A stretch of 64,000 bases of DNA from Thereva unica (lineage: Eukaryota > Arthropoda > Insecta > Diptera > Therevidae), in contig OX465281.1 in NCBI GenBank assembly GCA_949987705.1, positions 3,760,001 to 3,824,000 on the forward strand, read 5' to 3'. Numbering within the stretch: position 1 is the stretch's first letter; each line of letters begins with the position of its first letter. Both the position numbers and the translations under genes were made by a program. The notes beneath the pieces are model-generated. The model saw only the letters and a list, made by a program, of their open reading frames with translations. It was not told the DNA's origin and searched no databases. Positions 1-8,935 of the stretch are shown one piece after another.

Positions 1-64
1 TAAAATCATCATAGTAGGACGCATTTGAAAAGGAAATTGAAGGTAAACAAAAACTAGTTCTTAC

Positions 65-108
65 CTGATGCGAAATTTTCACGCCATAGTCCGTTGAATC
101 CTCAAATT
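65..108 (-). other. Micro-exon a (44 nt), last visible exon of the array locus
   Basis: On the minus strand this segment lies between an acceptor reading cttgtttgcag and a donor reading gtaagaac. Entered in phase 1 it is open and encodes FEDSTDYGVKISHQ, leaving in phase 0. Exons f, h and i of the array share this entry/exit phase. Its acceptor matches the array exons, but no copy of the intronic block lies just upstream; a LINE remnant fills that intron. The protein is not recognised. Confidence 0.45.
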
Positions 109-654
109 CTGCAAACAAGTAAAATAAAGTTGGATTAGAATTGTGATTTCTTGATAGTTGCAAATTATTTTGTTAGGGCAAGATCAGTTGGCCGTTCTTA
201 TCTATCAACACGAGAGGTCAGGATAAGTGAGAACATTCATCAGCAAAACGTGTATTTTTGGTTGCTATTTATAATTTTTAAGTGTTAGTCCAACTACCCG
301 CCCGAAGCCCCCTAGAGGAATAGTGGAATAGCCCCTCTGACTTTTAGAATAGCTTCTAAGATCAGAGCACAGTTTGGTGCGATTTTTAGGGTGGCGGTGT
401 AAAGGGCCATACTTTTTTGAAACCCTTGCTTCGGCCATTCTAGTCAGTGGATTGCGAAAAGGTGTTAACCTACTGTTTTTGGCTTGAAATTATGCTATGG
501 ATGTGAAAGTTTATTTTCAGCAAGATGGCGTCACTTCGTGAAAAAATTGATCTCTTGCATGAAGTATTTCCTATAAGTGTGTTTTCTCGAAATGCGAGAC
601 TTCAATTGCCCGCCGAGATCTTGCGACATAACACCACCAAAGGTATTTAAAAAG

Positions 655-1500
655 TAGAGCCTGTCTCAGAAGTTTACTTAGTGAATATCAAGACGCTATC
701 TCGGGAGGAAAGTCAACCACTGACCAACTCTTCACACTAAAACAACTCCTTGAAAAATGCTGGAAGAGATCTTTGTAGACTTCAAGCAGACATACGACTC
801 CATCCAGAGACAGAATCTACTTCAGATCCTACTCGAATTAGGTATACCAGCTAAACTAGTACGTCTGATACAATAACTCCCCTCGACACAATTGGTCGAG
901 CAAGAGTTCAGAACACTATTACAGATGCCTTCCAAGTTAATCTAGGGCTCAAACAAGCGAGTGGACTGTCGGCTATGCTATTGAACCTAGCCTTGGAAGT
1001 CATCAAAAAGACGCTAATTCACGAAACTACAAGCTGGTAGTAAACAAATCCATTCAGGTGATCGGCTATGCCGATGAGATCAACATAATAGGCAGGTCGA
1101 AGTAGGAGTAGAAGTAGGTTCGAGAAGCTACACATACAGCAGTAAATAGATCAACGATAGGCGAACATAAGTTAGAAAAACGAAGAGTTAGATGAAATCA
1201 GGAGAATTCTACTCAGGGACATGCTGAATTCTTTTGAAAGGAAGATTTTGAGAAGCATTATAGGCCAAATTTGTACGGATGGATGAAGGAGAATCAATAT
1301 AACAGCGAGTTGTCAACATCGACCGAGCAAGACCCGTACTCAGGCCGAGGAAAAGATGGAAGGATGCGGTTGTAGCCGATGCCGAGACATTACTCCTCAC
1401 ATCGAACTGGAGAAGTTCGGCCAGAAATCGAGGACTGAAGGAAAAGATTAGAGGAGGGCAAGGCTCGAATTGGGCTGTTGTAGCACCTTTGGAAGAAGTG
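655..1500 (+). mobile_element. Degenerate LINE reverse transcriptase and C-terminus (RTE-like)
   Basis: Three frames give recognisable reverse transcriptase pieces in order: a GKSTTDQLFTLKQLLEK segment, EIFVDFKQTYDSIQRQNLL (the first catalytic Asp region), and GYADEINIIG, where the usual YADD reads YADE. Around 1330-1480 a C-terminal piece reads RPRKRWKDAVVADAETLLL, typical of the tail of RTE-like ORFs. Stops and frameshifts show it is dead. It sits in the intron between micro-exons a and b, on the opposite strand. Confidence 0.6.
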
Positions 1501-1660
1501 TTGAAAATTAACTGGTGCATTTTAAAGAAATTAAAAAAAAATAGTTTTTTTCGAAGACGCAGTTGGACGAAGTACATACATTATATATAAATAAATAATA
1601 GCCCAACACTTTCCACGCTATATCTTTACTTTTGACGAACTTTCGATTAAATAAGCTTAC

Positions 1661-1708
1661 CTTAAGAAAATCTGGATTCATGGTTATCATCTGGTTTAGT
1701 TTTCTCTT
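1661..1708 (-). other. Micro-exon b (48 nt)
   Basis: Minus-strand acceptor gctgattgcag and donor gtaagctt bracket it. Phase 0 is open (KRKLNQMITMNPDFLK). In phase 1, the phase used by exons a, f, h and i, it ends in a stop just before the donor. The intronic block lies 110 nt upstream, farther than in the other units. Confidence 0.4.
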
Positions 1709-1818
1709 CTGCAATCAGCATTAAATGTCCAGTACTACAACAAAAAAGAAAAAAAAAAAAACAATTTAGATCATTTCTCCACAAATCTTAAATTTTGATC
1801 AATAGTTTTTCTTTTTCA

Positions 1819-1862
1819 GAGAGGAAAGCGTAATCTTGATTTTCATAAAGGAAAATATCATC
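1819..1862 (-). repeat. Intronic block copy 1 of 9
   Basis: The other copies lie at 2058-2102, 2282-2325, 2586-2629, 2968-3011, 3191-3234, 3419-3462, 3702-3745 and 3925-3967. On plus each begins gagaggaaagcgtaatc and ends near tatcatc, preceded by a T-rich tract and CA. On minus one frame reads DDIFLYENQDYAFLSE; on plus another reads EESVILIFIKENIIIK. Both frames show some synonymous changes between copies, so coding cannot be ruled out. On minus, however, no copy has an AG before it or a GT just after it. Confidence 0.65.
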
Positions 1863-1927
1863 ATTAAAGAGTGTAAAAAATAAACTTCGAAAAACTACGA
1901 AGATTGTACATAGTGTTGAAAACTCAC

Positions 1928-1978
1928 CTCCAAAATATTACGGTCAATATTTCACCAGTTTCTGCCATGTGTTTTCAC
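1928..1978 (-). other. Micro-exon c (51 nt), not open in phase 1
   Basis: Acceptor cttgctttgcag and donor gtgagtt on minus. A frame reading MAETGEILTVIFW resembles the other exons, but it is preceded by TGA, and the phase-1 frame stops after KLVKY. It is probably a degenerate or alternative terminating exon. Confidence 0.4.
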
Positions 1979-2150
1979 CTGCAAAGCAAGAAAAAATATA
2001 TTTTAGTCTACTTGTCGAAAGTTATGAAAATTCTTATTATAAATTTCATCTTTATCAGAGAGGAAAGCGTAATCCTGAGTTTCATAAAGGAAAATATCAT
2101 CAAGGAAATAGATTTATTACTAGGATTTGTATATAGCATTGAAAACTCAC

Positions 2151-2198
2151 CTTTGAGAAAGTAAAGCTAGTATTTCCCCCTTTTCTCCGGGTGATCAA
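2151..2198 (-). other. Micro-exon d (48 nt), stop in phase 1
   Basis: Acceptor ctttcgatttgcag and donor gtgagtt on minus. Phase 1 gives DHPEKRGKY, then TAG, then LYFLK, which aligns with the other exons across the stop. Phase 0 is open. Confidence 0.4.
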
Positions 2199-2428
2199 CT
2201 GCAAATCGAAAGAACAAAAATGCATGTTAGATTTTATTTCTTGAATTTAGAAAAGGTGTGTTATAGATCGTTTCTTTTTCAGAGAGGAAAGCGTAATCTT
2301 GATTTTCATTAAGGAGAATGTCATCATTAAAATAGGTGGCGGCTGCGTAGAACGTAATACAAAAGTTTTTGCGCAAACCGCAATAAACACATCCTGTTAC
2401 TAGGGATTTTATAGCATGGGAAACTCAC

Positions 2429-2509
2429 CTTAGAATATGTTCTCTAGTTTGTTCACGGTTCGGCTAATATGTCCTCCATTTCTTCCGGTTTCAACTTTCG
2501 GTCTTTCAA
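2429..2509 (-). other. Micro-exon e (81 nt), longest of the array
   Basis: Acceptor ttggttttgcag and donor gtgagtt on minus. In phase 1 it is open until a TAA just before the donor. Another frame reads PEEMEDILAEP, close to the LEEMERILAIL of exon f, so an internal frameshift or expansion seems to have lengthened it. Confidence 0.4.
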
Positions 2510-2661
2510 CTGCAAAACCAAAAAAATGTGTTTTAGCCTTAATTCGTCCAATTTAGGAAGTTTGTTATAAATAGTTTCTTTTTCAGAGAGAAAAGCCTAA
2601 TCCTGATTTTCATAAAGGAAAATGTCATCATTCAAGTAGATGGCGGTTGCGTAAAACAGGA

Positions 2662-2762
2662 CCTAGTCAAAAACCCAGAACGGTCGATTAGACAGTATCC
2701 AGCAATTAGAAAGTTGGAGCTGAATTCTGCAGAATGACTACAGTAATGCGTTTTTGACCAGG
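2662..2762. mobile_element. Mini MITE of about 101 bp with 13-bp terminal inverted repeats
   Basis: The ends read CCTAGTCAAAAAC and GTTTTTGACCAGG, inverted repeats with one mismatch. It lies between block 4 and exon f and accounts for the long 408-bp unit. No clear target duplication was found and the superfamily is unknown. Confidence 0.45.
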
Positions 2763-2839
2763 CCAGGTTTTTGCGAACCGTAATAAACAAACACCGATCA
2801 AATCTTATTACTATGGATTTTATAGCATTAAAAACTTAC

Positions 2840-2889
2840 CTTAAGTATAGCTAATATCCTCTCCATTTCTTCCAGTTGGTCTTTTATAA
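2840..2889 (-). other. Micro-exon f (50 nt), open, phase 1 to phase 0
   Basis: Acceptor cctttttgcag and donor gtaagtt on minus. Phase 1 is fully open and encodes IKDQLEEMERILAILK, an amphipathic helix-like peptide. It shares entry and exit phase with exons a, h and i. Confidence 0.5.
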
Positions 2890-3062
2890 CTGCAAAAAGG
2901 AAAAAATGCATTTTAGCCTTAATTCATTAAAATTAGGAAAAGTTGTTATAAAGCCTTTTTTTTATCAGAGAGGAAAGCGTAATCTTGATTTTCATAAAGG
3001 AGAATATCATCATAAAAGTCGATAGAACACCAATTAGGGTTTTTCATAACATGACAACTCAC

Positions 3063-3114
3063 CTTAAGAAATAAGGCCAACATATCTCCTCCGTTAAGTC
3101 CGGCATTTCTTCAA
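3063..3114 (-). other. Micro-exon g (52 nt), open but phase-shifted exit
   Basis: Acceptor cttgctttgcag and donor gtgagttg on minus. Phase 1 is open and reads EEMPDLTEEICWPYFL, leaving in phase 2. It is therefore not interchangeable with exons f, h and i without changing the downstream frame. Confidence 0.45.
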
Positions 3115-3284
3115 CTGCAAAGCAAGAAAAAATACTTTTTAGAATTCATTTCCTGAATTTAGCAAAGCTTTGTTATAAATTATTGTTTCAGAGAGGAAAG
3201 CGTAATCCTGAGTTTCATAAAGGAAAATATCATCAAGAAAATGGTAAACTTATTACTAGGGTCTTTATAGCATTGACAACTCAC

Positions 3285-3337
3285 CTTAGAAATAAAAGCT
3301 ACTAGGTTTCCCCAGCTGATCAACTGCTGATCTTTAA
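3285..3337 (-). other. Micro-exon h (53 nt), open, phase 1 to phase 0
   Basis: Acceptor ctagttttgcag and donor gtgagttg on minus. It encodes KDQQLISWGNLVAFISK and can replace exon f or i without a frame change. Confidence 0.5.
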
Positions 3338-3571
3338 CTGCAAAACTAGAAAAAAGGCATTTTAGACTTAATATCCTGAATTTAACTAGATGTTTCTTTA
3401 TAAATTGTTTATTTTTCAGAGAGAAAAGCGTAATCCCGATTGTCATAGAGGAAAATATCATCATTAAAGCATGTGGGCGACCGTGTACAACGTAATTTAT
3501 AACTTTATGCAAGCACAATCACATGATCAAAACCTATTCTTACTAGGGATATCATTGCATTAAAAACTCAC

Positions 3572-3621
3572 CTTAGAAAGTACCGGGAAGTATTTCTCCA
3601 TTTTTTTCAGCTGGACTTTAA
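3572..3621 (-). other. Micro-exon i (50 nt), open, phase 1 to phase 0
   Basis: Acceptor cttgcattgcag and donor gtgagttt on minus. It encodes KVQLKKMEKYFPVLSK. It has the same phases as exons a, f and h. Confidence 0.5.
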
Positions 3622-3794
3622 CTGCAATGCAAGAAAAAAATGTATATTAGACTTCATTTCCTGAATTTAGCAAAGATTTGTTACAGATGGTTTTTTTTTC
3701 AGAGAGGAAAGCGTAATCTTGATTTTCATTAAGGAGAATGTCATCATTAAAAAGACAACAATAAACTACAAAGATTATAGTATTGAAAACTCAC

Positions 3795-3846
3795 CTTCAA
3801 GGAATTAAGTTCAACATTTCGCCAGTTTCTTCCGACTTGTTTCTAT
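3795..3846 (-). other. Micro-exon j (52 nt), first of the array in transcript order, stops in all frames
   Basis: Acceptor cttgctttgcag and donor gtgagttt on minus. Phase 1 reads RNKSEETGEMLNLIP and then TGA just before the donor; the other two phases also stop. The frame upstream is open through block 9 from an ATG near 3985, so a transcript could also run through here unspliced. Confidence 0.4.
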
Positions 3847-4043
3847 CTGCAAAGCAAGAAAAATGTATTTTAGTCGTCTTGTTAAATTTAGGAAAAGTTT
3901 TGTTATAAATTATTTCTTTTTCAGAGAGGAAAGCGTAATCCTGTGTTTCATAAAGGAAAATATCATCATAAATAAAAGTAAACAAGTAAAAATTATTGAT
4001 AATTAATTTTGTAGGAAAAACGCCACTCGGTCAAATTTTTAAA

Positions 4044-4283
4044 GCCGGCGCCAGATATAGCTTCAAAGATTTTGCAAAGTTAAGAAAACATAATTGTCGC
4101 AACCTGCCAGACGTGTTTTGCAAACACTTTGCTCCACGGTATACTCTTAAATTCGAACTTTGAGCCAATCCGCCAGGCTTAGTACACTACTTTGTTCTAA
4201 CTTTGAACGCATATTCCAAGTCCCGTGCCATACATAGCAACCAAACAATTGTTCTAATCTTTGAAGCTATATCTGGCGCCGGC
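4044..4283. repeat. Foldback with perfect 28-bp inverted repeats
   Basis: Positions 4044-4071 and 4256-4283 are exact reverse complements (GCCGGCGCCAGATATAGCTT and on). The interior shows weaker inverted similarity. It could be a MITE remnant; no target duplication is clear. Confidence 0.5.
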
Positions 4284-5531
4284 ATAAGGACAATCTTAAA
4301 CTTATTTATGCGGGAGCAAACGAGTATCGATCTAAAGCCGCATCTGCATGATGCTATGAAGACCATCCAACATTCGATGATAGGACGCATCGTATGGCTG
4401 CTGGTCGAATTATGAATGTAGAATGTTCGTATTTGGACACATCCGAGTTGTTGCCAAATGAAACGTTCACCGCATCGTGTAGAGCCGGCGTAACTCAAGA
4501 GAAGTATAATGCAGATAGATCCAATCTGTCGACTGGAGATATATGTAGAATAAAGAAAACTTACGACTAGAAGGTCGCAGGTCAGTGAGCAACGAAACTA
4601 CACCAGAGCCATGAGTTTGAATGGTGGAGCTCAATAGATTTTTCAAATAGAATAAAATTCAGAATACAATTGTCTCGTGCGATAATAGCCGACATTAACT
4701 GCTACAAAGAAAGTTATGTAGGAAAGAAAAATATGTCTTTCAGCAGATTTGGGACAAATTTAACAGCAACGAGGTGGACAAGTGGACTGTAGTACTCAAT
4801 AAGCCAATGAGTTCCACCCGTAAAGAAAATAGGGGATGATAAATGAAATGGATGCTCAAACAGAATTAACTTGCTCCGCTTGTTTTTTATAGGCTCCGAC
4901 CGCTTATTGCGGCTCATGGAAAGTTTACGGATATGACGAATTTAGAGTTCTCGTTTAAAAAGAAATAAGCCGGCAGCGCATTGCTCGAGTTTCCCGCGCA
5001 AATTAACTTTGCAACGTGGAATTTACAGACGCCCATTTTGATATAACGCCCACTCGTGCTGGGAGTACTGTATCTGAAATTGCAAATAAATATCTTCTAA
5101 TTTGCTAAATTCTGCTATTCGATAACGGTTGAAACCACACGTTTCCTGAGCAAATTCACTATTTTTAATATAATTGAAATCTCAAAACGTATAACCTCGA
5201 TTTGCGGTGCAACAAAGGCGTCCTTTTGAATGACAATTGACAAGTATAACCACATTTTTTTCACATATCCAAATTGCACGTTTCCTAAATTAATCACTAA
5301 TTTCTTATCAGAAATAATATATTAACCCTGATTTCCATCAATTAATTTAACATTATCAAAAATAGAAGCCGACTACTTCTTCCAGCACTTTGTTTTCTCT
5401 TCGCCATGCTTACCAATTTATCCATAATATTTGCAGTCATCCACCGCCTTTTTCCAATAAATCCAATTTCCCATGATGCACAACCGCGATCTTCATTTTA
5501 ATTAATATAAATTCTTTATCTTTAATAAACT

Positions 5532-5656
5532 TTTATTCAGAAAATTAACACCAAACAATATTTTTACGAAGCCGTGGCCTCTCCCAAGGAAAGCTGAAGT
5601 GAAAATGACCGAGCTGCACCGGACATTCGAGCAACGTGACATCAGCAGCCATGTGC
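5532..5656 (-). CDS. Possible 3'-terminal exon of an unrecognised minus-strand gene
   Basis: On minus a doubled acceptor (ttgcagtttgcag) is followed by an open frame containing HMAADVTLLECPVQLG, ending at TAA (5545-5547). An AATAAA polyadenylation signal follows (plus-strand 5532-5537). Acceptor, short frame, stop and poly(A) signal together look like a last coding exon of about 36 codons entered in phase 2. No upstream exon was found between 5660 and 6200. It matches no family I know and could be chance. Confidence 0.3.
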
Positions 5657-6215
5657 CTGCAAACTGCAAACAAGGAATACTTTTATATATTTCTGCTAGA
5701 GGCGCTGAAATCGTTATCGAGTTTTTAGTACAGACTTTGCTAAAACATTATTCCGTCAGTTAAAAATTGTTTGTTTTTAAGTTAATAATTTCTTGAAATG
5801 AAAATTTAATAGTAAGCTTTTATATTAAGATGAAAAAGGGTATACTGGACAAATATATAATAATCCTACCCGTGCAAGAGTAGAAGAACGTTGAAATACA
5901 AGGTCATAGAAAATTAAACTAGATTATTTAAAAAATATTGTTATACAATTGGACGTATACAGAGCTACTTGATGAATGTAACCAAATTGGCTGCTTAAAT
6001 AGCTTTATTTAAATCGCGCATATAAAATAATCTCGTATGACCTGTATATTAGCTTACAGTACCAGAATTGATTCTGCTTTACACTCGGGAGCATAGGACT
6101 TCAACAAGCTTCGCCATGGGACACTGTTATGAGCTAACCTCTTGGCCTCAATTCAGTTTGTCCAAATTTTCGATTTCTTTCATTACTGTCCTCTATGTAT
6201 TTTATTTATATTCAC

Positions 6216-6425
6216 TTAGTTTATGAGCCAAGTTTCCCTACCAAAGAGTACTATAGATTTAACGCAGGAGTTGAAAATATTCAACTTTACATTTCTAGAT
6301 AGTTGTGGCAATTTCAACACTTTCCATAATCTGTTGAATGCACCTCTAGCTTTTCTACTCACAATATCCTTCCTCGCACCTCCTTCCGTAGTAATTATAC
6401 TACCGAGGTAATGGAACTCCTTCAC
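6216..6425 (-). mobile_element. LINE C-terminal fragment (RTE-like)
   Basis: The minus frame contains FHYLGSIITTEGGARKDIV and VKSIVLFGRETW. It parallels FCYLGSIITENGGAEKDV and VKAVLLYGCETW in the intact RTE-like element at 51964-55241. Only the region after the polymerase motifs survives. Confidence 0.7.
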
Positions 6426-6733
6426 GTCTTCACTGTGACCCTTTTGCTCAGGCGCCTAGAGGCACCGGATATGGATACTGTTTTGTATGCTGGCGTTCTA
6501 GACAACACGGAATGCGGCAGAATTCTAGAGTAGTACTGCAAAGATGAGGAATATCGTTCGATTGGTAGAAGAATAATGCACGGATCAAAAGTAAGCTCGT
6601 GCAAACAATTTGAAAAACCACACAAAACTACTGCAGAATTCTAGATAAAGGTTTATCAAGTTATCATATCTGCCATCCCCTTTCTGACAGCCGTTGGCAA
6701 ATATGAAAGTCACATTTATTTTAAAAATGTAAA

Positions 6734-7614
6734 ATGTTACTGCGTATATTTGTTATATCTTGTTTAAGTATAAGTGTATTAAAATGCTTTGATTACGAGG
6801 ATATGTACTTGGCGGCCGAGGACGAAGATGACAGCAATTCGGCATATTCTGACGAAACCCAGGAAATGGCACTTGCTGCACGCTCAACTCCAGCTCAAAG
6901 TTCTTCTGGTTATTCAAAAATTATTCAGTGTCTTCGGAACAGTGCAAATGAACTAATACAGAACATTAATCAATTGGAAAAGGAAGTACAGAGTTCGAGT
7001 CAAACAACTACAACAAAACCACTATCAACCACAACTGCATATCCTGGCAAAATAGAAACTGACATTGAGGATGAGTGTGAACCACTTGTTACAAATGTTA
7101 CAAGTTTCAAGCCAATGCAACCACCTGCACCTATGGAACTTCCGAAAGGTAAATCCGATTTGGACAATCCTTGTCTTGACGCTCAAGAGAAGCTTAGAGA
7201 TTGGAGCAAGCAGCGAATGGAACCTTGTAAAGATAAACTATGCATAGAAAAAGCTAGATGGACTCCGGAAATTAAACTTAACATTGAGCCACTTCGTAAG
7301 AGAAGAGTGCGAATACGAACGAATAGCTTGAATAGCAAAGCTAAGTCTGTTGTAAATGCCGAAAGCTGGACAGATTGGTCTAGTTGGTCACGTAATGGTT
7401 TACAAATTTTGTTTTGTTGTTATTTTTACGCCAGATTTTTTCTTTAGCTTGTAGTGTCTCCTGCGGTCTTGGCAGGCAGATACGCTATCGTAAATGTTCT
7501 GGAGGTGGTTGCCAAGCTGATATTGAAATGGATGAACAGCAATGTGTTCAGCCAAACTGCATTTCAGCGATTTCACATGGCGCCGACTTGTATCGAGTAC
7601 TAAAGATGTTTTGA
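6734..7614 (+). CDS. Secreted protein with one thrombospondin type 1 repeat
   Basis: Two exons, 6734-7391 and 7448-7614, are joined by a 56-bp intron (gtaatgg to tctttag). They give 274 residues. The N-terminus MLLRIFVISCLSISVLKC is a typical signal peptide, so the product is probably secreted. Next come an acidic segment (about residues 20-45), a Ser/Thr-rich linker with TTTTKP (about 90-105), and a basic stretch RKRRVR that could be a proprotein-processing site. Splicing restores a canonical TSR: WTDWSSWS with Trp 212, 215 and 218, then CSVSCG (Cys 221 and 225) and Cys 236, 241, 252 and 257. TSRs bind matrix glycosaminoglycans and receptors and often carry C-mannosylated Trp. The start is the first ATG before the signal peptide. 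The domain call is firm; I recognise no named orthologue. Confidence 0.85.
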
Positions 7615-8311
7615 TACCAATGTTTATAGAAATATTGTAAATATATTTTTAAGTTGTATCTTTAAGAAGTATCTATCGAGAATATATGGTGTTTTTTTAA
7701 CTAGATTTACTTTTAATTGATTGGCACCTTTGAAGGGACTAGGGCAAAGCAGAGTAAGGATTTTGGTCTACAGCCTTTCTGCTAATTGCGACTAGTTAAC
7801 GTTCAAAAATACATCGTATGTACAAACATACATAGTTTGTGTTTGAACTTATTTATAAGGCCAAATAGAACCAGCTTTTCTTGTCACGTCATTCATAGAT
7901 CCTGGAACTCCAATCTAATACAGATTGAAGAAGGCTTTAGTGATATATCGAGCTTGATGGAACTTACAAAGAAAGTTACAAATGATCTTTCTACTATGCC
8001 ATTTTAAGCATTTGTTGGTGTTCATAGTGGAAGAGGGCTCAAAGACTTTATTGTTAACGTAGTTATAAGTACAAAATTGGATGTTTGTTCCTGAATTCAA
8101 TACAAACAAACAAAAATTGTAAAATGAAGCGTGCCATGCCGTAAAAAACTACAATTATCAATCGTTTTGTTCTTACTGACAATTTCATATGGTAAGACAG
8201 CTGTTATTATTGCAATTTGGACTCAAAGATATTATATTAGATGAAATTTTTGTGAATAAGTTAATATTCTAGTAAAATCTGTTTTCTTAAGTTCACCATC
8301 TTTCTTACTAG

Positions 8312-8407
8312 GGCTTTACAAAGCGGACGTTCTCAGCGACTTATTTGTGTTATTCCGATTATTCTAAATTCTGTGATTGAAAAGAAACTAGACAAAGATT
8401 GTGATTG
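8312..8407 (+). CDS. Orphan internal exon, 96 nt, unrecognised
   Basis: Acceptor tttcttactag and donor gtaagaaaa flank a segment open in phase 2 (ALQSGRSQRLICVIPIILN, then SVIEKKLDKDCDW). Its length is a multiple of three. No convincing neighbouring exon was joined: an ORF reading IEEGFSDISSLMELTKKVTN upstream (7921-8007) ends in a stop, and a splice-like segment at 8819-8867 does not keep frame. It may belong to a decayed or LINE-interrupted gene. Confidence 0.35.
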
Positions 8408-8935
8408 GTAAGAAAAACTTTACACTAATTTTTTTTTATTGTAAAATTAGAATTTTGTAATTATATAGCTTTTACAGTAATTATCTTGGCTTTGTACAAA
8501 CATGTTTTATGGCAAACGAAAGAAATAATAATGTACTTGATGGATCCTTTAATCTCCACTATTTCTGATGAATGCATACTTCCTTTTGATCCTCTTTATC
8601 ATTAACTGAAACTCGAGTATCAACTGATGCCGATTTAAGCCATTACTAAGTGATGCATCACCTCTTCCTCAGGTGTATTCTATGCTAGAAGTGACGTGGC
8701 TTACTAAAAAGATTATAAAATTAGCTCCACTGATTTTAACCACCTCTAGCTTACACAGTCATCCTTTTAAACCACGAAATGCTTTTCTGTTTCCTAAAGC
8801 TGAAGAAGCTGTTTTCAGAGTCTGCCAAAGTTCCGCGGGTGAATCGTTCCGTCGAAAGGACAACAAAGTAAGAAATTTCTTTAAATGCAGTAATCCATTA
8901 GGAAAGTCAAATTATCAAGGTTGAGAAATAAACTC

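Larger units (their letters stand above)
1661..3967 (-). repeat. Tandem array of nine micro-exon units, each exon paired with a conserved intronic block
   Basis: Nine tandem units on the minus strand each contain, in transcript order, a ~44-nt block, about 76-83 nt of AT-rich intron (110 for the last unit), a tgctttgcag-like acceptor, an exon of 48-81 nt, and a gtgagtt or gtaagtt donor. Exon starts are spaced 221-287 bp apart, except 408 bp where a small MITE entered. Blocks are about 90% identical by eye, while exons are far more diverged, so the intronic block is the better conserved part. Exons share a loose pattern of acidic and hydrophobic residues (for example IKDQLEEMERILAILK in exon f). 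Exon lengths are not multiples of one another in phase, and several contain stops. This is seen directly in the sequence; that a transcript exists is inference. The gene is not recognised. Confidence 0.7.

Noticed and set aside
1661..3967. CRISPR-like reading of the regularly spaced 44-nt blocks
   Set aside because: Spacing is about 221-408 bp, the units carry splice sites, and the genome is eukaryotic. Tandem duplication of exon units explains it.
8819..8867. Exon between ttttcag and gtaagaa as partner of the 8312 exon
   Set aside because: Joined in phase it creates an immediate stop, and it has no recognisable product.
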